DNA from: Candidatus Cloacimonadota bacterium
Lineage (GTDB): Bacteria > Cloacimonadota > Cloacimonadia > Cloacimonadales > JAJBBL01
Assembly (NCBI GenBank): GCA_020532365.1
Contig: JAJBBL010000229.1
Coordinates: forward strand, 1 to 17,899
Reading direction: 5' to 3'
DNA length: 17,899 nucleotides
A model generated the notes under the pieces. That model saw nothing but the letters and a program-made list of their open reading frames with translations. It did no database searches and had not been told where the DNA came from. A program made the translations under genes and the position numbers. Positions 8,090 to 14,811 of the stretch are shown here, piece by piece. How positions within the stretch are numbered: the first letter of the stretch is position 1; the number at the start of each line of letters is the position of its first letter.

Positions 8090-10587
8090 TAATCAATCTC
8101 TTCCTTGTCGATACTCATCGAGGTTCGTTTGATCGAGTAAGCACCAGTCTCCTCCCGCTCAATCAAGAAGAGTCCATCGAGTATGTCATACACACTGGCG
8201 CCTGTAAGTTTTTTTCGGATTGTAAGCAGGTTGCCGTTCAACTCAATATTTTTTATCACAGTCATAAGATCGATCTCTCTAACAGCCCCTTTTCTTTTTT
8301 TACTATAAAACCAATGTGGTTGAGTTTTGTAACAGTTTAAGCCTTTCTTTATTTCAGAGAGGTCAGATTCAGGCACCTCCAACAACAGTGTTTCTATATT
8401 GTATTTGGAGAGCGGAGGGAGCTTTTCCATTTCTACTGACTGAACAGTTTTCCATTCCCAATTCTTCAGTTTTTTATGCTGTAGGGCAGACATAATCTCC
8501 TCTTCTTTCATCGGAAACTCTAAATAGAAGTCCAAATATTCATTCTCACCTTCGACACCGACAGCAAGGGGTGGTCCATACTTAATTTTTGGATGACGAT
8601 TAAACCCTTGAGTATAGGCTATGGGTAGTCTTGAGGCTCTTAGTAGTCGGTGAATCATTCTTAGGCTATCGAGGTGTGAGACAAAGCGTAACAGTCCAAC
8701 TTTGGAGTAGGTAACTCTATAAGGGTACGTTTTAACATTCATCGGTTGCCGCTCGGGTATTTTCAGGTCAGGCAGTTTATCGTATGTAACGTAAGAGGGC
8801 TGAACCCCGTCATAGCATGCACCACAAGTCGAGCAAATATCAGTACGACAGTCGGGCGTAATCATTTCTTTTTCAGCAGTCTCCACCTCTTTGATCAAGA
8901 AGTCACGCTCAATCCCGATATCGATATGATCCCAAGGTAGTTTTGCTGTAAACGGAATTTGTTGACGGTAGTTATCCAAATCAATACTCAACTGTTGGGC
9001 AGCCTCTTTCCAGATTCCAAAATCGAAGAATTCATCCCATCCGTCAAACATAGCCCCTTTTTCGTAAGCGAGCTCTATCAACTCGCCAACCTCTCTACCA
9101 CCTCTATTTAACACACATTCTAACATAGAGTTATCGACGTCGTGATACTTCACCTTAATTCTTTTATATTTATGCAGTCCATTCTTCACAATATGAATAC
9201 GCTTCAGAAGTTCCTCTTTGGGTAGCATCTCTATCCATTGAAAAGGGGTGTGTGGTTTAGGAATGAAAGGTGAGAGCGTAATGTTTATCTGGAGTCTATT
9301 ATTTTCAAATTGAGCAATTTTTTTGACGAGTTCGACTATCTCTTCAACATCTTCGATAGTTTCAAATGGTAGCCCGATAATAAAGTAAAGTTTCACAACT
9401 CTCCAATTATTTTCTACTGCCAGTTTAAGTAGGTCAAAGATATGTTGTTCTGTAATATCTTTGTTAATAATGTCTCTCAATCTTTGTGAGCCAGCTTCTG
9501 GGGCTATAGTAATTCCGTTTTGTCTAAACGCACGCATAAGTTTTAGTATCGTTTCATCAACAGAGTCTGCCCTTAACGATGGCAAGGATAGGTCTGTCTG
9601 AAAGTCTTTTAGCTGAGAGACTATTTCGATCAGGAGTGGCTTTATACAGGAGTAGTCGCTAGACGACAGAGACAGGAGTGCAGTCTCTTCCCAGCCATTC
9701 TCTTTAACCTCTTTGATTAGGTTTTCCACAATACTTTCAACACTTCTTTCACGCACGGGACGGTAAAAGTACCCAGCGAAGCAGAATCTACAACCTCTAC
9801 TACACCCTCTCATAATCTCCGAGATGTAACGATCGTGAGTAGCCTGCTGCCAGGAAATCAACTGATTTTGATAGGTAACGTTGTCACCAAAATTTAAATA
9901 TTTTCTACTAACAAATGTCTGGCTCGATTTTGAGGAGTTTCTCTCCTCATCAGTTACAAGGAGTGACGGAATATAAACGCCAGGTATATCTTTAAGGGAG
10001 TGTAGCAACTCTTCCCGCTTAAGCCCCTTTTGCTTACCGATTTTAATCAGCTCTTTAAGTTCAACGATACCCTCTTCTGCCTCACCGATAAAGAACAGAT
10101 CGAAAAACAGTGCTAATCCTTCGGGGTATGCGGCACAAGGTCCACCAGCTATTACTAACGGCTCATCTTCTCCACGTTCTTCAGCCCGTATAGTTATCTG
10201 GGCAAGGTCAAGAATATAGAGAATATTTGTATAGGTAAGCTCAGTTTGCAGAGTGAAACCGATAACATCGTAGTCAAGCAACTTAACTCTATTCTCATAA
10301 GAAAAGAGGGGAATATTGTTCTCCTTAAGCAGAGAACCAAAGTCGTCCCACGGAGCGTAAACCCTGTCAGCAGTAGCGTCTGGTTGATTATTGATTATTG
10401 AGTAAAGTATTTTCACTCCAAGGTGAGAAAAGCCAACTTCATAAACATCTGGGAAGGCGAAGCAAAAGTTTACTTTCTCTTCGGTCGGCTCGTTATAGGA
10501 GCTGTTAAGCTCGTTATTGATATAGCGTGATGGTTTTGTCACACTCTGCAGTAATGACGTAAAATCTATCTGTTTATATTTCAACAA
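8089..10587 (-). CDS. fused B12-binding-like/radical SAM protein with C-terminal DUF2344 domain
   Basis: An 832-residue fusion matching the TIGR03960 plus TIGR03936 (DUF2344) pair. An N-terminal cobalamin-binding-like region includes DVYEVGFSHLG (47-57) and AGGPCAAYPEG. The radical SAM cluster ligands are C262, C266 and C269 (CSRGCRFC). A second cysteine set, C580, C585, C588 and C591, could hold another cluster or zinc. The DUF2344 domain runs from about 622 to the end, with RFVSHLDSLRMIHR and QGFNRHPKIKYGPPLAVG. The reaction of this family is not established to my knowledge; DUF2344 homologues often neighbour RNase G and ribosomal protein genes, which is not the case here. The start is TTG. 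TTG 10587 lies only 2 nt after GAGGAG, so the next codon, TTG 10584 (5 nt away), may be the real start. Confidence 0.92.
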   Translation of the reverse strand: MLKYKQIDFTSLLQSVTKPSRYINNELNSSYNEPTEEKVNFCFAFPDVYEVGFSHLGVKILYSIINNQPDATADRVYAPWDDFGSLLKENNIPLFSYENRVKLLDYDVIGFTLQTELTYTNILYILDLAQITIRAEERGEDEPLVIAGGPCAAYPEGLALFFDLFFIGEAEEGIVELKELIKIGKQKGLKREELLHSLKDIPGVYIPSLLVTDEERNSSKSSQTFVSRKYLNFGDNVTYQNQLISWQQATHDRYISEIMRGCSRGCRFCFAGYFYRPVRERSVESIVENLIKEVKENGWEETALLSLSSSDYSCIKPLLIEIVSQLKDFQTDLSLPSLRADSVDETILKLMRAFRQNGITIAPEAGSQRLRDIINKDITEQHIFDLLKLAVENNWRVVKLYFIIGLPFETIEDVEEIVELVKKIAQFENNRLQINITLSPFIPKPHTPFQWIEMLPKEELLKRIHIVKNGLHKYKRIKVKYHDVDNSMLECVLNRGGREVGELIELAYEKGAMFDGWDEFFDFGIWKEAAQQLSIDLDNYRQQIPFTAKLPWDHIDIGIERDFLIKEVETAEKEMITPDCRTDICSTCGACYDGVQPSYVTYDKLPDLKIPERQPMNVKTYPYRVTYSKVGLLRFVSHLDSLRMIHRLLRASRLPIAYTQGFNRHPKIKYGPPLAVGVEGENEYLDFYLEFPMKEEEIMSALQHKKLKNWEWKTVQSVEMEKLPPLSKYNIETLLLEVPESDLSEIKKGLNCYKTQPHWFYSKKRKGAVREIDLMTVIKNIELNGNLLTIRKKLTGASVYDILDGLFLIEREETGAYSIKRTSMSIDKEEID

Positions 10588-10643
10588 TACTCCTCGTTAA
10601 TTAAGTGTTTTGTAAGCTTATATGGGGGCTGAATGTAAGTAGT

Positions 10644-11312
10644 TTACGATTCAGTTATATATTTACGAAACAGGTCTTTATCGCCCGCTTCATCACTCTT
10701 GATGTCTAAATATTCTTTTGCATAATCTTTATAAATAAAGAGTTGCTTCGATTCAGCTATCTCAGATTCAACAACCTCGATAACTTCTGGCTCAACTTCC
10801 ACCTCTGTTCGAGCTTCTACTTGTTTTTGAGCAACATTAACAACTTCTACAGCTTCAGCGTCTGTAGTGATATTTTCTTTAGGTTGCTCAAATTGCTCTT
10901 CGGTTTCTCTCTGCTCTATCGGAGCAGGAAGAACCTCTCTTTTTTTATAGAGCTTAGTCACCGTTACGATCAAAATAATAGTTAGGATAACGAGCGCAAT
11001 GATAAAGAATATATTTTTATGGATGAGTATTGTTGGCGGTTTCAGGATCTCTTCTGGTTGCTGATGTCTCGTATTTTTCTTAATCGGAGTCTGCTCCAAC
11101 AGCTCTCTAATTGCACTATCCGAATAGTCTAACGCTTTAGCGTAGGTAGTGAGCAGCATTTTTGAGTAACCAGCTCCACCGAGGTCTGAGAGTTCACCAT
11201 TTTCTATAGTGTTGATCACGCTTGGGTGAATCTTAGTAGTCTTGCAAAGATCCTCTATCGACAGCCCTTTTTCTTTTCTTTTGTTCTGTAAAACTTTACC
11301 AGTACTCTCCAT
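10644..11312 (-). CDS. RodZ-like helix-turn-helix membrane protein
   Basis: 222 residues: a cytoplasmic Xre/HTH_25-type domain at 1-75 (LQNKRKEKGLSIEDLCKTTK, then INTIENG), a linker, one transmembrane segment at about 101-119, and a C-terminal tail. This is the RodZ layout, where the HTH domain binds MreB and helps set cell shape. The external part is not a recognisable DUF4115 beta domain. Instead 125-195 is a low-complexity acidic stretch rich in Glu and Val, ending in a more ordinary segment near IYKDYAKEYLD. The ATG lies 1 nt after the previous stop and its GAGG ribosome site sits inside that gene's last codons, so the two are coupled. No mreB is in the window. It could instead be a membrane-bound regulator. 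Confidence 0.75.
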   Translation of the reverse strand: MESTGKVLQNKRKEKGLSIEDLCKTTKIHPSVINTIENGELSDLGGAGYSKMLLTTYAKALDYSDSAIRELLEQTPIKKNTRHQQPEEILKPPTILIHKNIFFIIALVILTIILIVTVTKLYKKREVLPAPIEQRETEEQFEQPKENITTDAEAVEVVNVAQKQVEARTEVEVEPEVIEVVESEIAESKQLFIYKDYAKEYLDIKSDEAGDKDLFRKYITES

Positions 11313-11313
11313 T

Positions 11314-11655
11314 TTACCTCATATTTTTAGCAATTACGATCCCGAGCGCTATCCCAGCTCCGTTATAGATCATATCAGGCCAACTAAACTTAGTCTTTTT
11401 TACATACTTATCGCTAACCTCTTTCCCAGTACCTATTAATGCAGTGATACTCACGGAATAGATAACGCTATTGGTATCATTTTGCTTCAAAGCTTCTCGG
11501 CTCCACTCGTAATTCCAGTAAGTTAGCGTAGTGCTAATAGCCATGTGTGCTATCTTATCTTTACTGAAATATTTGCCGCAAGCGTACATTTTATTACCAA
11601 CCCCTAAAGCGAAAAAGAGGGTTAAAACAATCGCTACCTTATAAATCTTGCTCAT
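11314..11655 (-). CDS. small YfiM/DUF2279-like membrane protein
   Basis: 113 residues from the chosen ATG at 11655, which follows GAGAGG at a sound distance; an ATG 36 nt earlier would add 12 residues encoded by the end of dapF. An N-terminal hydrophobic segment (6-20) is a signal or anchor. The body has the spaced motif DKIAH (33-37), then GTGKEVSD (75-82) and FSWPDMIYNGAGI (90-102), with a second hydrophobic stretch at the end. This pattern (DK-H, G-KE-D, S-D-N-G) resembles DUF2279/YfiM lipoproteins from memory. Function is unknown. It overlaps dapF by 17 nt and abuts the RodZ-like gene, so it is embedded in the cell-wall cluster. Confidence 0.7.
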   Translation of the reverse strand: MSKIYKVAIVLTLFFALGVGNKMYACGKYFSKDKIAHMAISTTLTYWNYEWSREALKQNDTNSVIYSVSITALIGTGKEVSDKYVKKTKFSWPDMIYNGAGIALGIVIAKNMR

Positions 11656-12514
11656 AATAGACCTCTCCATCAGAGACGATTCTAACTTCACCTGAAAGAT
11701 GACAATCAGAACCTTCCACTTTTAGAACTACACTCACTGAACCGCCCGGATAGACTATTTCAACCTCACGCTCAAGAATACCAAGTGTAAAACCGGCATA
11801 CGCTATAGCACAAGCACCGGTGCCACACGCTTGAGTCTCACCTGAACCGAGCTCCCATACTCTCGCTTTGACCCTTTTACTATCCTCAACGGCTACAAAT
11901 TCAATATTAGCTCCCTCTTTGAAGTAAGGGGCTCCATTAATTTTCTCGCTGATGCTCTTTATGTCGATAGAGGGTAATTCAAAACAATCGTGGTTTTGAT
12001 GCTTATCAAAGAGAACGAAATGTGGATTGCCTACACTCACAGGCACCCCTTTCCACCCTTCTACATCAACTAAACTTTCGTCATTTTTACTTGTTTGACT
12101 ATCACTGCGCAGCTTTTCCACTCCACTCAACACAACTGTTGTATGGTAACTCAAAGCCTTGTCAGCTATATAGCTTTCAAAGATGCCAGCTTTCGTTTTA
12201 ATTCTATACCTATCTTTCCTAATCTTTTTTCTATTGTAGAGATAAGCGGTGATAGAGCGCAAAGCAGAACCACAATTCATTGCCTCAGAGCCATCACTAT
12301 TCCAGATTCTCATCAAAACGTCAGCCTCTTTATCTTCAAACAGGCAGACTAAACCATCTGAACCGATCCCAATATTCTGATCGGAAACAAAAATGGCAAA
12401 CTTATTAAGATCGAGCTCTACAGGGAGGTCGTGTCCAGTGAAGTCACAATAGATATAGTTATTCCCTTGCGCCTGCATTTTGGTGTAAGGGATCCGGAAC
12501 ACTCTTTTACCCAT
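11639..12514 (-). CDS. dapF: diaminopimelate epimerase with atypical active-site residues
   Basis: Cofactor-independent epimerase turning LL-DAP into meso-DAP for peptidoglycan and lysine. 291 residues in two pseudo-symmetric halves. The two catalytic cysteines are C81 (MNCGSALRS) and C230 (ACGTGACA). Substrate-site asparagines N72 (WNSDGSEA), N163 (SVGNPHF) and N203 (GANIEF) and glutamate E221 are present. Departures: the usual CGNGxRC loop reads CGSALRS; the usual WERG reads WELG, so Arg is L222; the usual DRxxGIG reads DQNIGIG; and KMHGxGND reads KMQAQGNN. GAGGG lies about 9 nt before the ATG. The gene follows dapB after 23 nt, which strongly supports a DAP role despite the changes. Confidence 0.9.
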   Translation of the reverse strand: MGKRVFRIPYTKMQAQGNNYIYCDFTGHDLPVELDLNKFAIFVSDQNIGIGSDGLVCLFEDKEADVLMRIWNSDGSEAMNCGSALRSITAYLYNRKKIRKDRYRIKTKAGIFESYIADKALSYHTTVVLSGVEKLRSDSQTSKNDESLVDVEGWKGVPVSVGNPHFVLFDKHQNHDCFELPSIDIKSISEKINGAPYFKEGANIEFVAVEDSKRVKARVWELGSGETQACGTGACAIAYAGFTLGILEREVEIVYPGGSVSVVLKVEGSDCHLSGEVRIVSDGEVYYEQDL

Positions 12515-12537
12515 TTTATCAACCCTCTGTTAGGCTT

Positions 12538-13281
12538 TTAGAGAAGCTCTGAAAAGATGTCTTGAAACTCAAAGACACCCTCTCTATCTTTGATCCATTG
12601 AGCCGCTTTTAAAGCGCCGATAGCAAACCCTTCTCGGTTACGAGCGGTATGTTTAACTTCGATTGTATCGAAAGGTGAATCGAAACCAAAAACATGAGTC
12701 CCTGGGAAATTACCACCTCTAACGCTGGCGAAATGTAGCTCACTCTCCTCAATTTTACGGTCTAATTTGTCATAAACTACACTCTTTTTATTGGGGAAAT
12801 TACCTCGCAATATCTCAGCCAAATCCTTAGCCGTACCTGAAGGGCTATCCACCTTATGTCGATGGTGTAGCTCGTAACCAAAAACGTCATATACACCCAA
12901 AGGGCCAACGAGACGACTCGCCTTTTCAGCGAACAGGAAAAACAGATTCATCCCGATTGAAAAGTTACTTGCGTAGATAAGCCCTGTTTTTTTGAGTCGT
13001 ATCATGTTCTCAACGTTACTGAGATCATTGAACCAGCCGGTCGTTCCAACTACAATATTCTTCCCAGCTGATGAGATGTGATCGATGTTAGCAACTACCT
13101 CTGAAGGGGCAGTAAAATCAATACATACATCGACATCTCTGAGCGTTTCAACGTTAATATCTTCGTCGTACTCAGGCATGTTTGGATCGAATATTTTGAC
13201 CACTTTACAATCGGCTTGAGGGGCAAGCTGTTCTAACATCCTCCCCATCTGACCGTAACCTAAAAGGGCTATTTTAAGCAT
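12538..13281 (-). CDS. dapB: 4-hydroxy-tetrahydrodipicolinate reductase
   Basis: Reduces the dihydrodipicolinate-pathway intermediate with NAD(P)H in the lysine/DAP route. 247 residues. The N-terminal nucleotide-binding fold has GYGQMG (8-13); VGTTGW (78-83) and ASNFSIGMN (104-112) are standard. The catalytic/substrate motif ELHHRHKVDSPSGTA contains H139, H140 and K143. The C-terminal catalytic domain closes with HTARNREGFAIGA. The ATG is 4 nt after the peptidase stop with a GGGAGAG site inside that gene's end, indicating coupling. The neighbouring dapF supplies a later step of the same pathway; dapA is not in the window. Confidence 0.95.
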   Translation of the reverse strand: MLKIALLGYGQMGRMLEQLAPQADCKVVKIFDPNMPEYDEDINVETLRDVDVCIDFTAPSEVVANIDHISSAGKNIVVGTTGWFNDLSNVENMIRLKKTGLIYASNFSIGMNLFFLFAEKASRLVGPLGVYDVFGYELHHRHKVDSPSGTAKDLAEILRGNFPNKKSVVYDKLDRKIEESELHFASVRGGNFPGTHVFGFDSPFDTIEVKHTARNREGFAIGALKAAQWIKDREGVFEFQDIFSELL

Positions 13282-13285
13282 TCTA

Positions 13286-14410
13286 CTACTTCTCTCCCAA
13301 GGCGATTAAAAGTTCCTTTACCCACTCAGCGCCAACTTCTAAGTCGGCCACTTTTATGTATTCATCAACGGTATGTACGTTAGCCATACCGGTACCGATA
13401 ACCAATGATTTGATACCGTTTTGAATTAGAATATTGGCGTCGCTCCCTCCACCGCCACGGTAAATATCGACCGGTAGACCCACTTTTTTAGTGGTCGCAA
13501 CAGCTATTTGGACAAGTTCGTCAGACTCTTCTATATAGAATGAAGGGTAACTGTTTTCAGCTTTAATCTCAACAGTGGCAACAGGGTCTATCGCATTATA
13601 TTTCTCTTTGACCCCTCTAACAACTGAACACATCTCTTCGGTCAATTTCTCTAATTTTTGCATCGAGTGAGAACGAACCTCACCCTCGACCAAAACTGAA
13701 TCTGGCACTATGTTTGTAGCCTCTCCGCCATTTATAATTCCGATATTACAGGTAGTCTCTTCGTCGATACGTCCGAGCGGCATATTAGCGATAGCTTCCG
13801 AGGCCATTCTAATGGCGTTTATCCCTTTTTCTGGCTCCACACCAGCGTGTGCCTTTTTACCTTTGAAATGGAAATAAAGAGAGTTTTGTGAAGGGGAACC
13901 GTTCATTATAGACCCCACCTTGCTCGTATCAAAGGTGAAACATCTTTTAGCCTTGAGTAATGAGTAATCACAAAATCTCGAGCCACAAAGTCCTATCTCC
14001 TCAGAGATTGTAAATAAAATTTCGATCGGTGGATACGGTTTACCACTATCCATCGCCCCTTTGATACCGTATAATATCTCAGCTATTCCCGACTTATCGT
14101 CAGCACCAAGTATCGTCGTCCCATCACTTCTGATGACACCATCTTTAATTATAGGTTTTATTCCGTTGCCAGGTACAACCGTGTCTAAATGCGCACAAAG
14201 TAGTACCGGCTCGACGTCGGCAGTACCCTTAAAGTAAGCGATCAGGTTACCACAATCTCCACCAGTCTGTTTGTTTGCACTATCGAATATAACCTCCGCC
14301 CCCAACTGTTTGAGGTCGGTCATGATTTTAGTAGCTACTGCTAACTCGCTTTTTGATTCACTGTCTATCTTAACTAATGAAATGAAGTAATCAATTATTG
14401 AATGATCCAT
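13286..14410 (-). CDS. PepT-like M20 family metallopeptidase
   Basis: A two-zinc aminopeptidase-type enzyme of the PepT-like (M20) group, probably cytosolic since no signal peptide is seen. 374 residues. Metal and catalytic motifs: H74 and D76 (CAHLDT), bridging D104 (GADDKSG), general base E137 and ligand E138 (ISEEIG), D161 (FDTSKVG), and H346 (NVHTVDEY). GGGGSDANI (319-327) is a substrate-loop motif, and the lid/dimer domain spans about 175-290. AAGGA lies 6 nt before the ATG. It is the first gene of the eight-gene minus-strand cluster and sits directly before dapB. M20 also contains the DAP enzyme DapE, but the motifs here fit PepT-like tripeptidases better, so peptide turnover is the preferred reading. 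Confidence 0.88.
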   Translation of the reverse strand: MDHSIIDYFISLVKIDSESKSELAVATKIMTDLKQLGAEVIFDSANKQTGGDCGNLIAYFKGTADVEPVLLCAHLDTVVPGNGIKPIIKDGVIRSDGTTILGADDKSGIAEILYGIKGAMDSGKPYPPIEILFTISEEIGLCGSRFCDYSLLKAKRCFTFDTSKVGSIMNGSPSQNSLYFHFKGKKAHAGVEPEKGINAIRMASEAIANMPLGRIDEETTCNIGIINGGEATNIVPDSVLVEGEVRSHSMQKLEKLTEEMCSVVRGVKEKYNAIDPVATVEIKAENSYPSFYIEESDELVQIAVATTKKVGLPVDIYRGGGGSDANILIQNGIKSLVIGTGMANVHTVDEYIKVADLEVGAEWVKELLIALGEK

Positions 14411-14517
14411 TTGACATCCTTAACATTTATTTTGTTGAATGTCACTCTTTGATAACTGAAAGCAATTGTCAACTAAAAAACCTGAACGGTATACCCGACA
14501 CCATTCCCCAGCCATTT
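14411..14517 (-). promoter_or_regulatory. upstream region of the PepT-dap-murB cluster
   Basis: These 107 nt separate the first gene of the cluster from the repeat array and must carry any cluster promoter that does not lie inside the repeats. A perfect -35-like TTGACA occurs on the minus strand at 14472-14467, but nothing close to TATAAT lies 16-18 nt downstream, so I cannot place a promoter with confidence. Confidence 0.3.
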
Positions 14518-14562
14518 GTAGGGGTCTGGGCTTGCTCTGTCTGCAATCATCAGAAAATTCAA
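14518..14562. repeat. repeat module H (first and most diverged of nine copies)
   Basis: H typically reads GTAGGGACTGGGCTTGCTCT, then GTCCG and an AATCATCAGAAAATCAA-like tail. Other copies: 14630-14672, 14812-14854, 14922-14964, 15102-15144, 15212-15254, 15391-15433, 15572-15614 and 15752-15794. Two variants occur: GGGACT (copies 2, 3, 4, 6, 9) and GGGTCC (copies 5, 7, 8). The ACT form has GGAC...GTCC arms for a weak hairpin around GGGCTTGC. In the GGTCC form the preceding end of B reads GGACTC, giving a stem GGACTC-GTA-GGGTCC across the B/H junction (in copy 5 the first G is a C). This first copy reads GGGGTCT and CTGTCTGC. Confidence 0.9.
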
Positions 14563-14629
14563 CCCCACCAACACATTCTTCAGGATTCACACAGTCGTCA
14601 AAATCCCAAATGTTTAATAGGCGGATTTC
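14563..14629. repeat. repeat module A (first of three copies)
   Basis: A 67-bp unit running from an ACCACCA-rich start through TTCAGGATTCACACAGTCGT to AATAGGCGGATTTC. Other copies are 14855-14921 and 15145-15211. The copies are almost identical after the first 15 bp. Each is flanked by H on both sides, and the H that follows A is always the GGGACT variant. Confidence 0.9.
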
Positions 14630-14672
14630 GTAGGGACTGGGCTTGCTCTGTCCGAAATCATCAGAAAGTCAA

Positions 14673-14811
14673 TTAAAGTTGTGAAGTTAGAAAAAATCTC
14701 ACGCAGATCTCGGAGATCTCACAGATTAAAAAGATTAAAAGATTAAGGATAAGGTATTTGGTATCGAAACATTAAACGGTTACACCTGACATATAACGCT
14801 AATTGGAATTT
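14673..14811. repeat. repeat module B (first of five copies)
   Basis: A 136-139 bp unit; other copies are 14965-15101, 15255-15390, 15434-15571 and 15615-15751. Each contains the perfect palindrome AGATCTCGGAGATCT inside a CACGCAG...CACAGATTAAA context, then three short direct repeats of the AGATTAAA type. The rest includes ACGGTTACACCTGACATATA (one base changed in copy 2) and ends AACGCTAATT plus GGAATTT or GGACTC (CGACTC in copy 2). Copies differ by scattered substitutions and small indels near the GTGAAG(TTAG)AAAA segment. Confidence 0.9.

Noticed and set aside
14467..14472. Promoter at the exact TTGACA upstream of the PepT-like gene (minus strand)
   Set aside because: No acceptable -10 sequence occurs 15-19 nt downstream, so it is mentioned only as part of the upstream region.
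14398..14676. 92-residue plus-strand open frame into the repeat array
   Set aside because: It runs from the antisense start of the peptidase gene into modules H and A, and the repeated translation (GVWACSVCNHQK-like) only reflects the DNA repeat.
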